Below, one piece after another: positions 52,731 through 59,888 of a stretch of 64,000 bases of DNA; the stretch's first letter is position 1, and every line of letters starts with the position of its first letter. Below the pieces are notes generated by a model. It was not told the origin of the DNA. It ran no database searches and worked only from the letters and a program-made list of their open reading frames with translations. The stretch covers positions 1,674,001 through 1,738,000 of the forward strand of contig NZ_JANUCO010000001.1 of NCBI RefSeq assembly GCF_024807225.1, in the 5' to 3' direction. The translations under genes and the position numbers were made by a program. The DNA is from Chryseobacterium ginsenosidimutans (GTDB lineage Bacteria > Bacteroidota > Bacteroidia > Flavobacteriales > Weeksellaceae).

Positions 52731-53360
52731 ATGAAAAGATTACTATTGTTTGCTATGGTGTGTGTAAGCATGTCATTTGTTTTTGCTCAGAAAAAAGGAG
52801 ATAAAGTGGTAAAGGTAACATCATCAGAAGTAAGATGGTGGGGTTACAAGGTTGTAAAAACGGTTGCTTCGTCGCATTCCGGAACAGTAAAGCTGAAAAG
52901 TGGGAAATTCACTTTCGATAAAACAGTTTTGGTAGACGGTGAATTCGTGATCGACATGAAGTCTATCATGGCGGGAGACGTTTCTGATGAAGATCAGGTA
53001 AAATTAACTGATGACCTTAAAAGCACCAACTTCTTTGAGGTTAAAAAATTCCCTCTTGCGAAATTCCACTTAACTAAAATTATTCCTTTGGCAAACAGTG
53101 AGTTCAACTCTACGGTTTACGGAGATATTACGATTAAAGGAGTGAGAAAGACGATCACTTTCCCTGCAAACGTTTATATTACTCAGTTTACAGTAGTGAT
53201 CGAATCTGCTAAATTCTCTTTAAACAGAAGAGATTTCAAAGTATTCTATCAGTCTTCATTGAAAGATTATTTCATCAAAAACGAAATGGATATTCAGTTC
53301 AAGCTTTCAACAGCAGTGTTGGATAACGAAAACAGAACTCCTGCGAAAAAGAAAAAATAA
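52731..53360 (+). CDS. YceI-family periplasmic protein 2
   Basis: The 209-residue intact paralogue has a signal peptide (MKRLLLFAMVCVSMSFVFAQ) and the same barrel: VRWWGYKVVKTVASSHSGTVKLKSGKFTFDKTVLVDGEFVIDMKSIMAGDVSDEDQVKLTDDLKSTNFFEVKKFPLAKFHLTKI, then GDITIKGVRKTITFPANV. The C-terminal tail is Lys-rich (RTPAKKKK). It would bind an isoprenoid or similar hydrophobic ligand in the periplasm. It arose by tandem duplication with the gene upstream. A terminator separates them, yet readthrough could co-express them. Confidence 0.92.
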   Translation: MKRLLLFAMVCVSMSFVFAQKKGDKVVKVTSSEVRWWGYKVVKTVASSHSGTVKLKSGKFTFDKTVLVDGEFVIDMKSIMAGDVSDEDQVKLTDDLKSTNFFEVKKFPLAKFHLTKIIPLANSEFNSTVYGDITIKGVRKTITFPANVYITQFTVVIESAKFSLNRRDFKVFYQSSLKDYFIKNEMDIQFKLSTAVLDNENRTPAKKKK

Positions 53361-53385
53361 GATTCTCAATCTTTTTTGATAAATT

Positions 53386-53421
53386 AAAAGAGCAATTTCC
53401 CAGTGAAGTTGCTCTTTTTTT
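53386..53421 (+). terminator. Terminator after YceI protein 2
   Basis: AAAAGAGCAA...TTGCTCTTTTTTT arms, 25 bp after the stop. Confidence 0.85.
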
Positions 53422-53640
53422 GAATAAATTTTAATATCTGCATTTCGTCAAGTAAAATGATTATTAATACATAATCCTCACATTAACATTCAGGGTTTCA
53501 AAAACCTTGAAGATTTAAGAATTTTAATGATAACAAATTTACCAACCTATAGATATTTTTGTGAAAACCTAAAGAAAATTACGCAAACGGTAATTTATAT
53601 TGCGACAGCTTTATAATAGAAATAACAGCAATTTATATAC

Positions 53641-53675
53641 GCCCTCAACACTTTCTAAGTGTTGAGGGCTTTTCT
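53641..53675 (+). terminator. Strong orphan terminator
   Basis: A 13-bp perfect stem with loop TCT and TTTTCT tail, with no gene within 280 bp upstream; it probably ends a small RNA. Confidence 0.75.
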
Positions 53676-54101
53676 ATTAACTAATACGTGTAGTTATTTT
53701 ACTACATGAACTTCCATTTTCTACTACAAAGAAACTTTTATCGTTGCCGTAGATTTGTATTGTTCAAAAGAGGACAACTAAATAAGAATAAAAAATACGA
53801 TTAAAAAGTATTAAAAAATTAATTTTATTTGTTAGCAAATTGTTGGCCTAAAAAGATCTGCAGCTGCCAGATCCGGATTCAGGATGTTAGCAAAATTTAT
53901 TTCCTGACTGAAAAGTAAATTTTTTTCATATTAATATTTTGTGATTTGGTGTTTCAAAGGCTTTCTACGGGAGGCCTTTGATTTTGTATGTATTACTACC
54001 GATATAGAGAAAATTCAGATAACAAAAAAATCTCCAAAAACGATAATTAAAAATTTACTAAATACAGTATTTGAAAAGCTACTTTTTTTTATTTTAGTAA
54101 T

Positions 54102-54743
54102 ATGAAAATTTATGTAGTAAGCGGTCTCGGTGCAGATTTTAAAGTGTTGGAAAAAATTCAGTTTCCGGAACATCATGAAATTGTTTTTATTGATTGGCTG
54201 ATTCCCGATCAGAATGAAGAATTCGCGCAATATGTAAACAGAATGGCGGAAAAAATTGATGCTTCAGAGCCTTTTTACTTACTAGGGTATTCTTTTGGAG
54301 GAATAATGGTTCAGGAAATAAATAAATTAAAACCCGCCGAAAAAATCGTGATCCTCGGAAGTATAAAATCCGACAAAGAAAAATCACGCTTAATAAGAAC
54401 CGGACAAATCACAAGAATCCCTAAACTATTACCGATACGGCTCTTCAACGAAAGAACTACCAACGTATATTCTGTTGTCAGAAAATTCTTTGACCCGAAA
54501 AATCCGAAGGTTTTACAATATTTCATGGTAAGAGATCCTTATTATTTAAAATGGTCTATTGAAAAAATATCCGAATGGAAATTTGATGAAAACCCCGATG
54601 TGATCCAGATTTTGGGCGACAGAGATATTGTGTTTCCTATAAAAAACTCCAAGCCGGATTTTGTTATTAAAGGAGGGACACATTTATTTCCTATCATGAA
54701 ATTTAAAGAATTATCTGGTATTTTGAAGGGGTTGTTGGATTAA
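54102..54743 (+). CDS. Alpha/beta hydrolase, 213 residues
   Basis: The protein has the nucleophile elbow LLGYSFGGIMVQEI (Ser at about residue 65), an N-terminal MKIYVVSGLGADFKVLEKIQFP strand-turn and the C-terminal catalytic residues Asp in ILGDRDIVFP and His in IKGGTHLFPIM. There is no signal peptide, so it is cytoplasmic. The short length and lack of a cap domain suit small esterases. The substrate is unknown. It is monocistronic before amt. The frame is intact. Confidence 0.87.
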   Translation: MKIYVVSGLGADFKVLEKIQFPEHHEIVFIDWLIPDQNEEFAQYVNRMAEKIDASEPFYLLGYSFGGIMVQEINKLKPAEKIVILGSIKSDKEKSRLIRTGQITRIPKLLPIRLFNERTTNVYSVVRKFFDPKNPKVLQYFMVRDPYYLKWSIEKISEWKFDENPDVIQILGDRDIVFPIKNSKPDFVIKGGTHLFPIMKFKELSGILKGLLD

Positions 54744-54800
54744 AAATTGATTTATTTTAAAATTTAATATAAAATAATAGGGGTTTATTTAAAATAATTA

Positions 54801-54829
54801 TTGTTTTTAAAAATTTATTCTTACTTTTG
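54801..54829 (+). promoter_or_regulatory. amt promoter
   Basis: TTG (54801-54803), 18-bp spacer, TACTTTTG (54822-54829), 21 bp before the ATG. Confidence 0.6.
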
Positions 54830-54850
54830 ATGGGGTAAGTTATAAATTTT

Positions 54851-56194
54851 ATGAAAGTAGGATTAAAATGGATTGTCTCATTTTCTACCATCGCATTAGT
54901 TGCAGTTGGTGGATTATTCTGGAGTCCCATTGTCGATTTTCCGAATACCGGAGAGTTTTTAAGCGAAGATAAAATTGTAGGAGCAGATGTAGCCTGGATT
55001 CTCGCTGCAGCAGGTCTTGTTCTCCTGATGACGCCTGGTTTATCCTTTTTCTACGGCGGAATGGTCGGGAAGAAAAATGTGATTTCTACCATGCTTCAAA
55101 GCTTCATTGCTTTAGGAGTAATTTCCATTTTATGGGTTGTGATTGGTTTTTCCCTATCTTTTGGCGATTCTATTGGTTTTACCATCGATGGAGAACATTA
55201 CGGAATCATCGGAAACCCTTTGAGTTATCCGTTTTTCAGCAGAGTAGGAGTATTGCCGCATAAAGCGATGGCTTCTACGATTCCGTTTATCCTTTTTGCC
55301 TTATTTCAGATGAAATTCGCGGTGATTACTCCGGCTTTAATTACGGGTTCATTTGCAGAAAGGGTACGTTTCATCTCTTACCTTTTATTCATGGTGCTTT
55401 TCAGCCTTTTCATATACACACCGCTTTGTCATATGGTTTGGCATCCGGATGGGCTTTTAAATAAATATTTCGGAGTTAAAGACTTCGCAGGCGGAACAGT
55501 TGTTCACATGAGTGCCGGTTTTGCAGCATTGGCAGGAGCTTTGGTGGTAGGAAACAGAAAAAAGCCACATCATGAACCTTCGAATATTTCTTATGTCATC
55601 CTAGGAACAGGAATGCTTTGGTTCGGTTGGTTTGGCTTTAATGCAGGGTCTGCGTTGAGCGCCAATGCAACAGCAGCAATAGCATTTGGAACAACAACGA
55701 TAGCTTCAGCTTCAGCGATGATGACCTGGATATTTTTTGACAGGATAAACGGTAGAAAAGTTTCCGCTTTGGGAGCTTGTATCGGAGCGGTTGTCGGTTT
55801 GGTAGCTATTACTCCCGCATGTGGCTTTGTTTCGATTGCAGAAAGTCTTTTTATCGGTTTTATTGCTGCTATTGTTTCTAATGTAGTAATGAACTGGAAA
55901 GCTTTAAAGAAAATCGATGATACGTTGGATGTTTTTGCCTGTCACGGAGTTGGCGGAATTATGGGAATGATTCTGACAGCAATTTTTGCGCATGGCGAAA
56001 ATGCAAGCCTTCTTCACGGTGGTTTAGAGGTGTTTGCTCATCATATGATCGCCTTGCTTTTGGTTTCCATATTTACTTTTTTCGGGTCATTACTTTTATA
56101 TAAAATTACCAATAGAATTATCACATTACGGGTTTCGGAAGAGTCTGAGGATTTGGGACTTGACATTTCTCAGCATGAAGAAAGCCTTTGTTAA
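54851..56194 (+). CDS. amt: Ammonium transporter
   Basis: The 447-residue protein has an N-terminal signal-like helix and eleven transmembrane segments. Family signatures are LLMTPGLSFFYGGMVGKKN (about 57-75), DFAGGTVVHMSAGFAALAGALVVG (about 213-236, with the pore His in VVHMSAG), ILGTGMLWFGWFGFNAGSALS and DVFACHGVGGIMGM (second pore His). It conducts ammonia or ammonium into the cell. A GlnK/GlnB gene often follows amt but is absent here, so PII control would be in trans. It is monocistronic, with a terminator. Confidence 0.95.
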   Translation: MKVGLKWIVSFSTIALVAVGGLFWSPIVDFPNTGEFLSEDKIVGADVAWILAAAGLVLLMTPGLSFFYGGMVGKKNVISTMLQSFIALGVISILWVVIGFSLSFGDSIGFTIDGEHYGIIGNPLSYPFFSRVGVLPHKAMASTIPFILFALFQMKFAVITPALITGSFAERVRFISYLLFMVLFSLFIYTPLCHMVWHPDGLLNKYFGVKDFAGGTVVHMSAGFAALAGALVVGNRKKPHHEPSNISYVILGTGMLWFGWFGFNAGSALSANATAAIAFGTTTIASASAMMTWIFFDRINGRKVSALGACIGAVVGLVAITPACGFVSIAESLFIGFIAAIVSNVVMNWKALKKIDDTLDVFACHGVGGIMGMILTAIFAHGENASLLHGGLEVFAHHMIALLLVSIFTFFGSLLLYKITNRIITLRVSEESEDLGLDISQHEESLC

Positions 56195-56233
56195 AAGCAG
56201 ATATCTACAAGTGTTCATATAGTTTTAATTTAG

Positions 56234-56266
56234 AAAGCCGGAGTTGATTTTTCATCTCCGGCTTTT
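56234..56266 (+). terminator. amt terminator
   Basis: AAAGCCGGAG / CTCCGGCTTT arms followed by T. Its T run supplies the TTTG of the next promoter. Confidence 0.85.
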
Positions 56267-56292
56267 GCATTTAGATTTAAGGTGTATCTTTG
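56264..56292 (+). promoter_or_regulatory. L-serine dehydratase promoter
   Basis: TTTG (56264-56267), 17-bp spacer, TATCTTTG (56285-56292). It rules out a start at 56290 and supports ATG 56323. Confidence 0.6.
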
Positions 56293-56322
56293 TCTTTAGG
56301 GAAAAATGAAGAATATTCTATT

Positions 56323-57742
56323 ATGGAATCAATATCTGTTTTTGAGATTATTAAGGTAGGAATAGGTCCGTCGAGTTCACATACAATGGGACCGTGGAAT
56401 GCAGCCTCTGCATTTATCAGAATTATAAAAAGAGAAAGATCAATTGCTGAGGTAAAAGAGGTTTTCCTTGAGTTTTTCGGTTCGCTCGCAAAAACAGGGA
56501 TCGGTCACGGAACTGATATTGCAGGAATGCTTGGTTTGAATGGTGAAGATTTTAAGACGATCAACACTTCAAAGATTGATGAGAAAATAGAAAAAATAAA
56601 AAATACGCAGATTCTTAATCTTGGTGGAGAAAAAGAAATTCCTTTTGTTTACGGACATCATTTGATTTTAAATATGAAAAAATCTCTTGATTTTCATCCC
56701 AACGGAATGATCTTTAAAGCTGTTTTTGAAGACGGAAACTGAGCTTATTCAGGATTTTTATTCTGTGGGCGGAGGTTTTATTGCAAGTCAGGAGAAAAAT
56801 TCTATTGAAAAAGAATGTGTGAGAACACTTTACCCTTGTCATCACGGTTCAGATATTGTAAAATATTGCGAAAGATTCGGCTTTAAAAGGTTTTCAGATT
56901 TAATTATAATTAATGAAGAAAGCTGGAGAACGCAGGAAGAAACGAGAAAGGAAGCGCTTTATATTTGGCAGCAAATTAAAGAATGTATTTATAAAGGTGT
57001 CAACAAAGAAGGAATTCTTCCCGGTGGTCTGAACGTTACCCGAAGAGCAGCCGGAATGAACAGAAAATTGTTAGGTGATAAAATCTATAAAAATAAAGAC
57101 CAATGGTTTCAGCAGGTTGTTGAAGCCGAAGAAAACTTTACCAATATCAATAAATGGATTGCCTGTTTCGCATTAGCTGTTAATGAAGAAAATGCAGCTT
57201 TTGGAAGAATTATCACAGCTCCCACCAATGGTGCAAGTGGAGTAATTCCCGCGGTTTTAATGTATTCTCAGGCTTTTACAGATTTTACGAGTGAAGATGA
57301 CATCGTAAGATTTTTGTTGGTAGCAGGCGAAATCGGAACGTTATTCAAAAAAAATGCAACCATCTCTGCAGCAATGGGCGGTTGTCAGGCGGAAATCGGA
57401 GTTTCATCGGCAATGGCTGCAGCCGGTCTTACAGAAATTCTTGGCGGAAGTGTCGGTCAGGTTTTAATGGCGGCAGAAATCGCTATGGAGCATCACTTAG
57501 GCTTAACTTGTGACCCGATCAAAGGATTGGTTCAGATTCCTTGTATCGAAAGAAATACAATGGGTGCCATAAAGGCAATTACTGCAGCAAATATCGCGTT
57601 GGAAAGTGATCCTGCAAAAGCAAAAGTAAGCTTAGATCAGGTAATTCAGACGATGTGGGAAACGGCGCTTTCGATGAGCGACAGATTTAAAGAGACTTCC
57701 GAAGGCGGATTGGCGATTGCGGTGAATGTACCGGAATGTTAA
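56323..57742 (+). pseudogene. L-serine ammonia-lyase (dehydratase), frameshifted
   Basis: The reconstructed single-chain enzyme has 472 residues: an N-terminal beta domain (ISVFEIIKVGIGPSSSHTMGPWNAA) and a C-terminal alpha domain with ITAPTNGASGVIPAVL, the Cys of AAMGGCQAEIGVSSAMAAAG, and LTCDPIKGLVQIPCIERN, which hold the 4Fe-4S cluster. It deaminates L-serine to pyruvate. The frame breaks at 56734-56740, GGAAACT. Removing one A gives AVFEDGTELIQDFYSVGGGFI. On the complementary strand this is AGTTTCC, so it is the one member of the RGTTTCY set that lies on the minus strand. A terminator follows. Confidence 0.9.
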
Positions 57743-57759
57743 AGATATTCATAAAAGAG

Positions 57760-57793
57760 AAATCCTCAGATCAATAACGACTGAGGATTTTTT
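57760..57793 (+). terminator. Serine dehydratase terminator
   Basis: AAATCCTCAG / CTGAGGATTT arms, T tail. Confidence 0.85.
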
Positions 57794-57881
57794 ATTGAGT
57801 ATTAAATTCTTTTTTGATAGAAATAAGACTAAAAAATGATTAGAAATAAAAATGTATACTGGTTTTATATTGTAAGCTAAA

Positions 57882-58150
57882 GCAAACATTTTAAAAATCT
57901 CTGTTCATTTTTTAACGCAAAGCTTTAATTCAATAGAGTTAATATTAAGTGAGCAAAGATGAATCAACAAGTTGATTTGATGAAGCGCTGTTTTCATGCT
58001 TCGCGAAGCAAATTTTATTTGCCTTTGCCTTCTAAAAATAATGCGGAATGTAAATGTAATCTTTGCGTTAAAAAGAACAATGGATTCTGTTTGAAAAGGT
58101 CTTAAGTCTTTCGAGATAAAAAACTTTCACTTTCAGGACAAAAGAAAATA
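57882..58150. repeat. MITE family A, end-deleted inverted copy
   Basis: About 270 bp are the near-identical inverse of the interior of the MITE at 16521-16856. Shared blocks include GTGAGCAAAGATGAATCAAC, AAGTTGATTTGATGAAG, TTCATGCTTCGCGAAGC and TTTGCCTTTGCCTTCTAAAA. The GAGCCTG ends are missing, so it is a decayed copy. It fills the gap between the serine dehydratase terminator and the 3' end of tyrA. Confidence 0.82.
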
Positions 58151-58153
58151 GAA

Positions 58154-58999
58154 CTACTTATCCAGAATTCCCCTAATCTTATTCGCATTAGAAATCAATT
58201 CTCCCAAATATTCGTAATTCTCTTTTTCCAAAGCGGCTTTGAACTTTCTTAACTGAGAAATATGCTCATTCAAAACATCCAAAACGTTCTCTTTATTTTG
58301 TTTAAAAATCGGAACCCACATTTCAGGATGAGACTTTGCGAGACGAACCGTGCTCGAAAAACCCGAACTCGCCAATTGGAAAATCGTCTCTTCTTCACGC
58401 TCCTTTTCTAAAACAGTATTTGCTAAAGCATAAGAGGTTATGTGTGAAATATGTGAAATATAGGCCGTATGAAGATCATGATCTTCCGCATTCATATAAA
58501 TCAAATGCATGTCTAAACTTTCAACGATTTTTTCTACCAATTGCAAAGCGTCTTCGGCAGATTCTTCTTTATTGCAGATTACGCCCGCTTTCCCTGAAAA
58601 ACTCTCTGAAATAGCAGATTTCGGACCATTATTTTCTGTTCCCCACATCGGGTGAAAAGCAACAAATCTTGATCTTTTCGGATGATCTGTTACAGCATTT
58701 ACGATTCCTGCTTTTGTTGATCCTGCATCCATTACGGTTTGGTTTTCTGAAATTAAATCCAAAACAGTCGGCAACAATTTTCTCGCAGCATCCACCGGAA
58801 TCGCCAAAACTATCAAATCTGAATTTTTAATTCCGTATTCAAGATCAACTTTTGCATCGATTATTTTTAACTCTAATGCTTCATTGAGGTGCTCATTGCT
58901 GTTATCAATTCCATAAATAAAATCTGTGATGCCTTTTTGTCTTAATTTTAAAGCAATCGACCCTCCGATCAATCCGACACCTATAATGCTTATTTTCAT
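58154..58999 (-). CDS. tyrA: Prephenate dehydrogenase
   Basis: The enzyme oxidatively decarboxylates prephenate to 4-hydroxyphenylpyruvate in tyrosine synthesis. The 281 residues show the NAD-binding IIGVGLIGGSIALKLR (about 4-19), VLAIPVDAARKLLP, MDAGSTKAGIV, and the substrate-binding HPMWGTENNGP and HISHITSYALA. There is no fused chorismate mutase or ACT domain. Other aromatic genes are not adjacent. A terminator hairpin (59018-59046) and a Tyr/Phe-rich leader reading frame (59067-59123) lie directly upstream on the same strand, which points to control by attenuation. Confidence 0.93.
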   Translation of the reverse strand: MKISIIGVGLIGGSIALKLRQKGITDFIYGIDNSNEHLNEALELKIIDAKVDLEYGIKNSDLIVLAIPVDAARKLLPTVLDLISENQTVMDAGSTKAGIVNAVTDHPKRSRFVAFHPMWGTENNGPKSAISESFSGKAGVICNKEESAEDALQLVEKIVESLDMHLIYMNAEDHDLHTAYISHISHITSYALANTVLEKEREEETIFQLASSGFSSTVRLAKSHPEMWVPIFKQNKENVLDVLNEHISQLRKFKAALEKENYEYLGELISNANKIRGILDK

Positions 59000-59017
59000 T
59001 TTTTAAATTTTTAAAAT

Positions 59018-59046
59018 AAAAAACCCCGCCCAAGGACGAGGTTTTT
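59018..59046 (-). terminator. Attenuator terminator upstream of tyrA
   Basis: On the minus strand AAAAACCTCG and CGGGGTTTTTT form a hairpin followed by T. It lies between the leader peptide and the tyrA start, 19 bp before the ATG, so it would block tyrA unless bypassed. Confidence 0.75.
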
Positions 59047-59066
59047 GTTCTATATATAAGAAATCC

Positions 59067-59123
59067 TTATCCCAAATTTGAGTTAAAAATTCCGTAATAA
59101 TATGCTTTATTGTTTGTAATCAC
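59067..59123 (-). CDS. Putative tyrA leader peptide (Tyr/Phe-rich)
   Basis: A GTG-started frame of 18 codons on the minus strand encodes MITNNKAYYYGIFNSNLG and stops 20 nt before the attenuator hairpin. Three consecutive Tyr codons and one Phe codon before a terminator are the signature of translation-coupled attenuation of aromatic amino-acid genes. A -7-like TACCTTCG lies just upstream, which would make the message nearly leaderless. The reading frame and hairpin are seen; control by charged tRNA-Tyr is inferred. Confidence 0.55.
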   Translation of the reverse strand: MITNNKAYYYGIFNSNLG

Positions 59124-59292
59124 CAAACGAAGGTATGAAATTTTTTTAATTTAAAAATAAGCTCATGAAAATAATGTAAATCGAAATATGAAATTTGATT
59201 ATAAAAGGTAAATAAATTCAGTGAAAATACGGTTTTCCTAATGGATTGGAATTTTTATTTTTAAGCAGAAAATTTTAAACTTGATTATTAAA

Positions 59293-59757
59293 ATGAAAAA
59301 TTTTTTTGTTGATTTTGGTTTTGATTCATTTAGCCCAGTTGATTATGAGGAAAATGTAATTGAAAGTACAAAAGATAAATCTAATGACGATTCCCATGGT
59401 ACAATTAGTGATATTAAAATAAATATAATAAATAGTCAGTACCGATTTGGACCAAGGGTTGAGGTCATTTGGACTATACTTATTTATATATTTTTATCAT
59501 TAGGAATATTTTGTCGAAGAACAGTCAATTTTCCAGAGCCATTGTCAGGAATTAATACATTTGTTTTTAAATGGGGAATTATTGCTGCCTCTTTTATAAT
59601 TGGTTTAGCAGTTCTTGCTCCTTTGCTGAGAATAATAAGTAAATTCCATAAAGGAAAACTGTCTTGGCAACACTGCTTAACAGCTTTTTCGATCGGCTTT
59701 TTTGGAGATCTTACATTTGAACTTCTTATAAATGGTTTTGTGAATATTTTAAAATAA
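59293..59757 (+). CDS. Hypothetical membrane protein, 154 residues
   Basis: The protein starts MKNFFVDFGFDSFSPVDYEENVIEST and has a soluble acidic N-terminal region of about 55 residues. Three likely transmembrane segments follow (VIWTILIYIFLSLGIFC, WGIIAASFIIGLAVLAPLL, HCLTAFSIGFFGDLTFELLI). I do not recognise the family. I chose ATG 59293 over an in-frame TTG at 59281. It is very AT-rich and monocistronic, which may indicate transfer. No function is proposed. Confidence 0.6.
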   Translation: MKNFFVDFGFDSFSPVDYEENVIESTKDKSNDDSHGTISDIKINIINSQYRFGPRVEVIWTILIYIFLSLGIFCRRTVNFPEPLSGINTFVFKWGIIAASFIIGLAVLAPLLRIISKFHKGKLSWQHCLTAFSIGFFGDLTFELLINGFVNILK

Positions 59758-59888
59758 GTGTAGAAATTTACGTCTGAAATAAAAAGTGAAAAGTGAATTT
59801 TGCTTCGCAAATTGTTTTTTTTAATGTGAAATCAATGATCTATTTGCTCAGCAAAACTCACAAAACACTCTTCTAAAAACAAATTTCA

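Larger units (their letters stand above)
53361..54101 (+). other. Long gap with two further terminators, possible small RNAs
   Basis: No gene is visible in 741 bp. Past the YceI terminator (53386-53421), a TATTTTTG box (53554-53561) precedes a very strong hairpin (GCCCTCAACACTT/AAGTGTTGAGGGC, 53641-53675). Another box TAGATTTG (53750-53757) precedes a structured segment (GATCTG...CAGATC near 53856) framed by two direct copies of TGTTAGCAAA (53830 and 53885) and a weaker hairpin (53955-53986). Each promoter-like box plus terminator could be a small RNA gene of about 105-230 nt. Confidence 0.45.

Noticed and set aside
56290..56322. Upstream start for the serine dehydratase
   Set aside because: It would begin inside the -7 box TATCTTTG; ATG 56323 gives the conserved ISVFEIIKVGIGPSSSHTMGP start.
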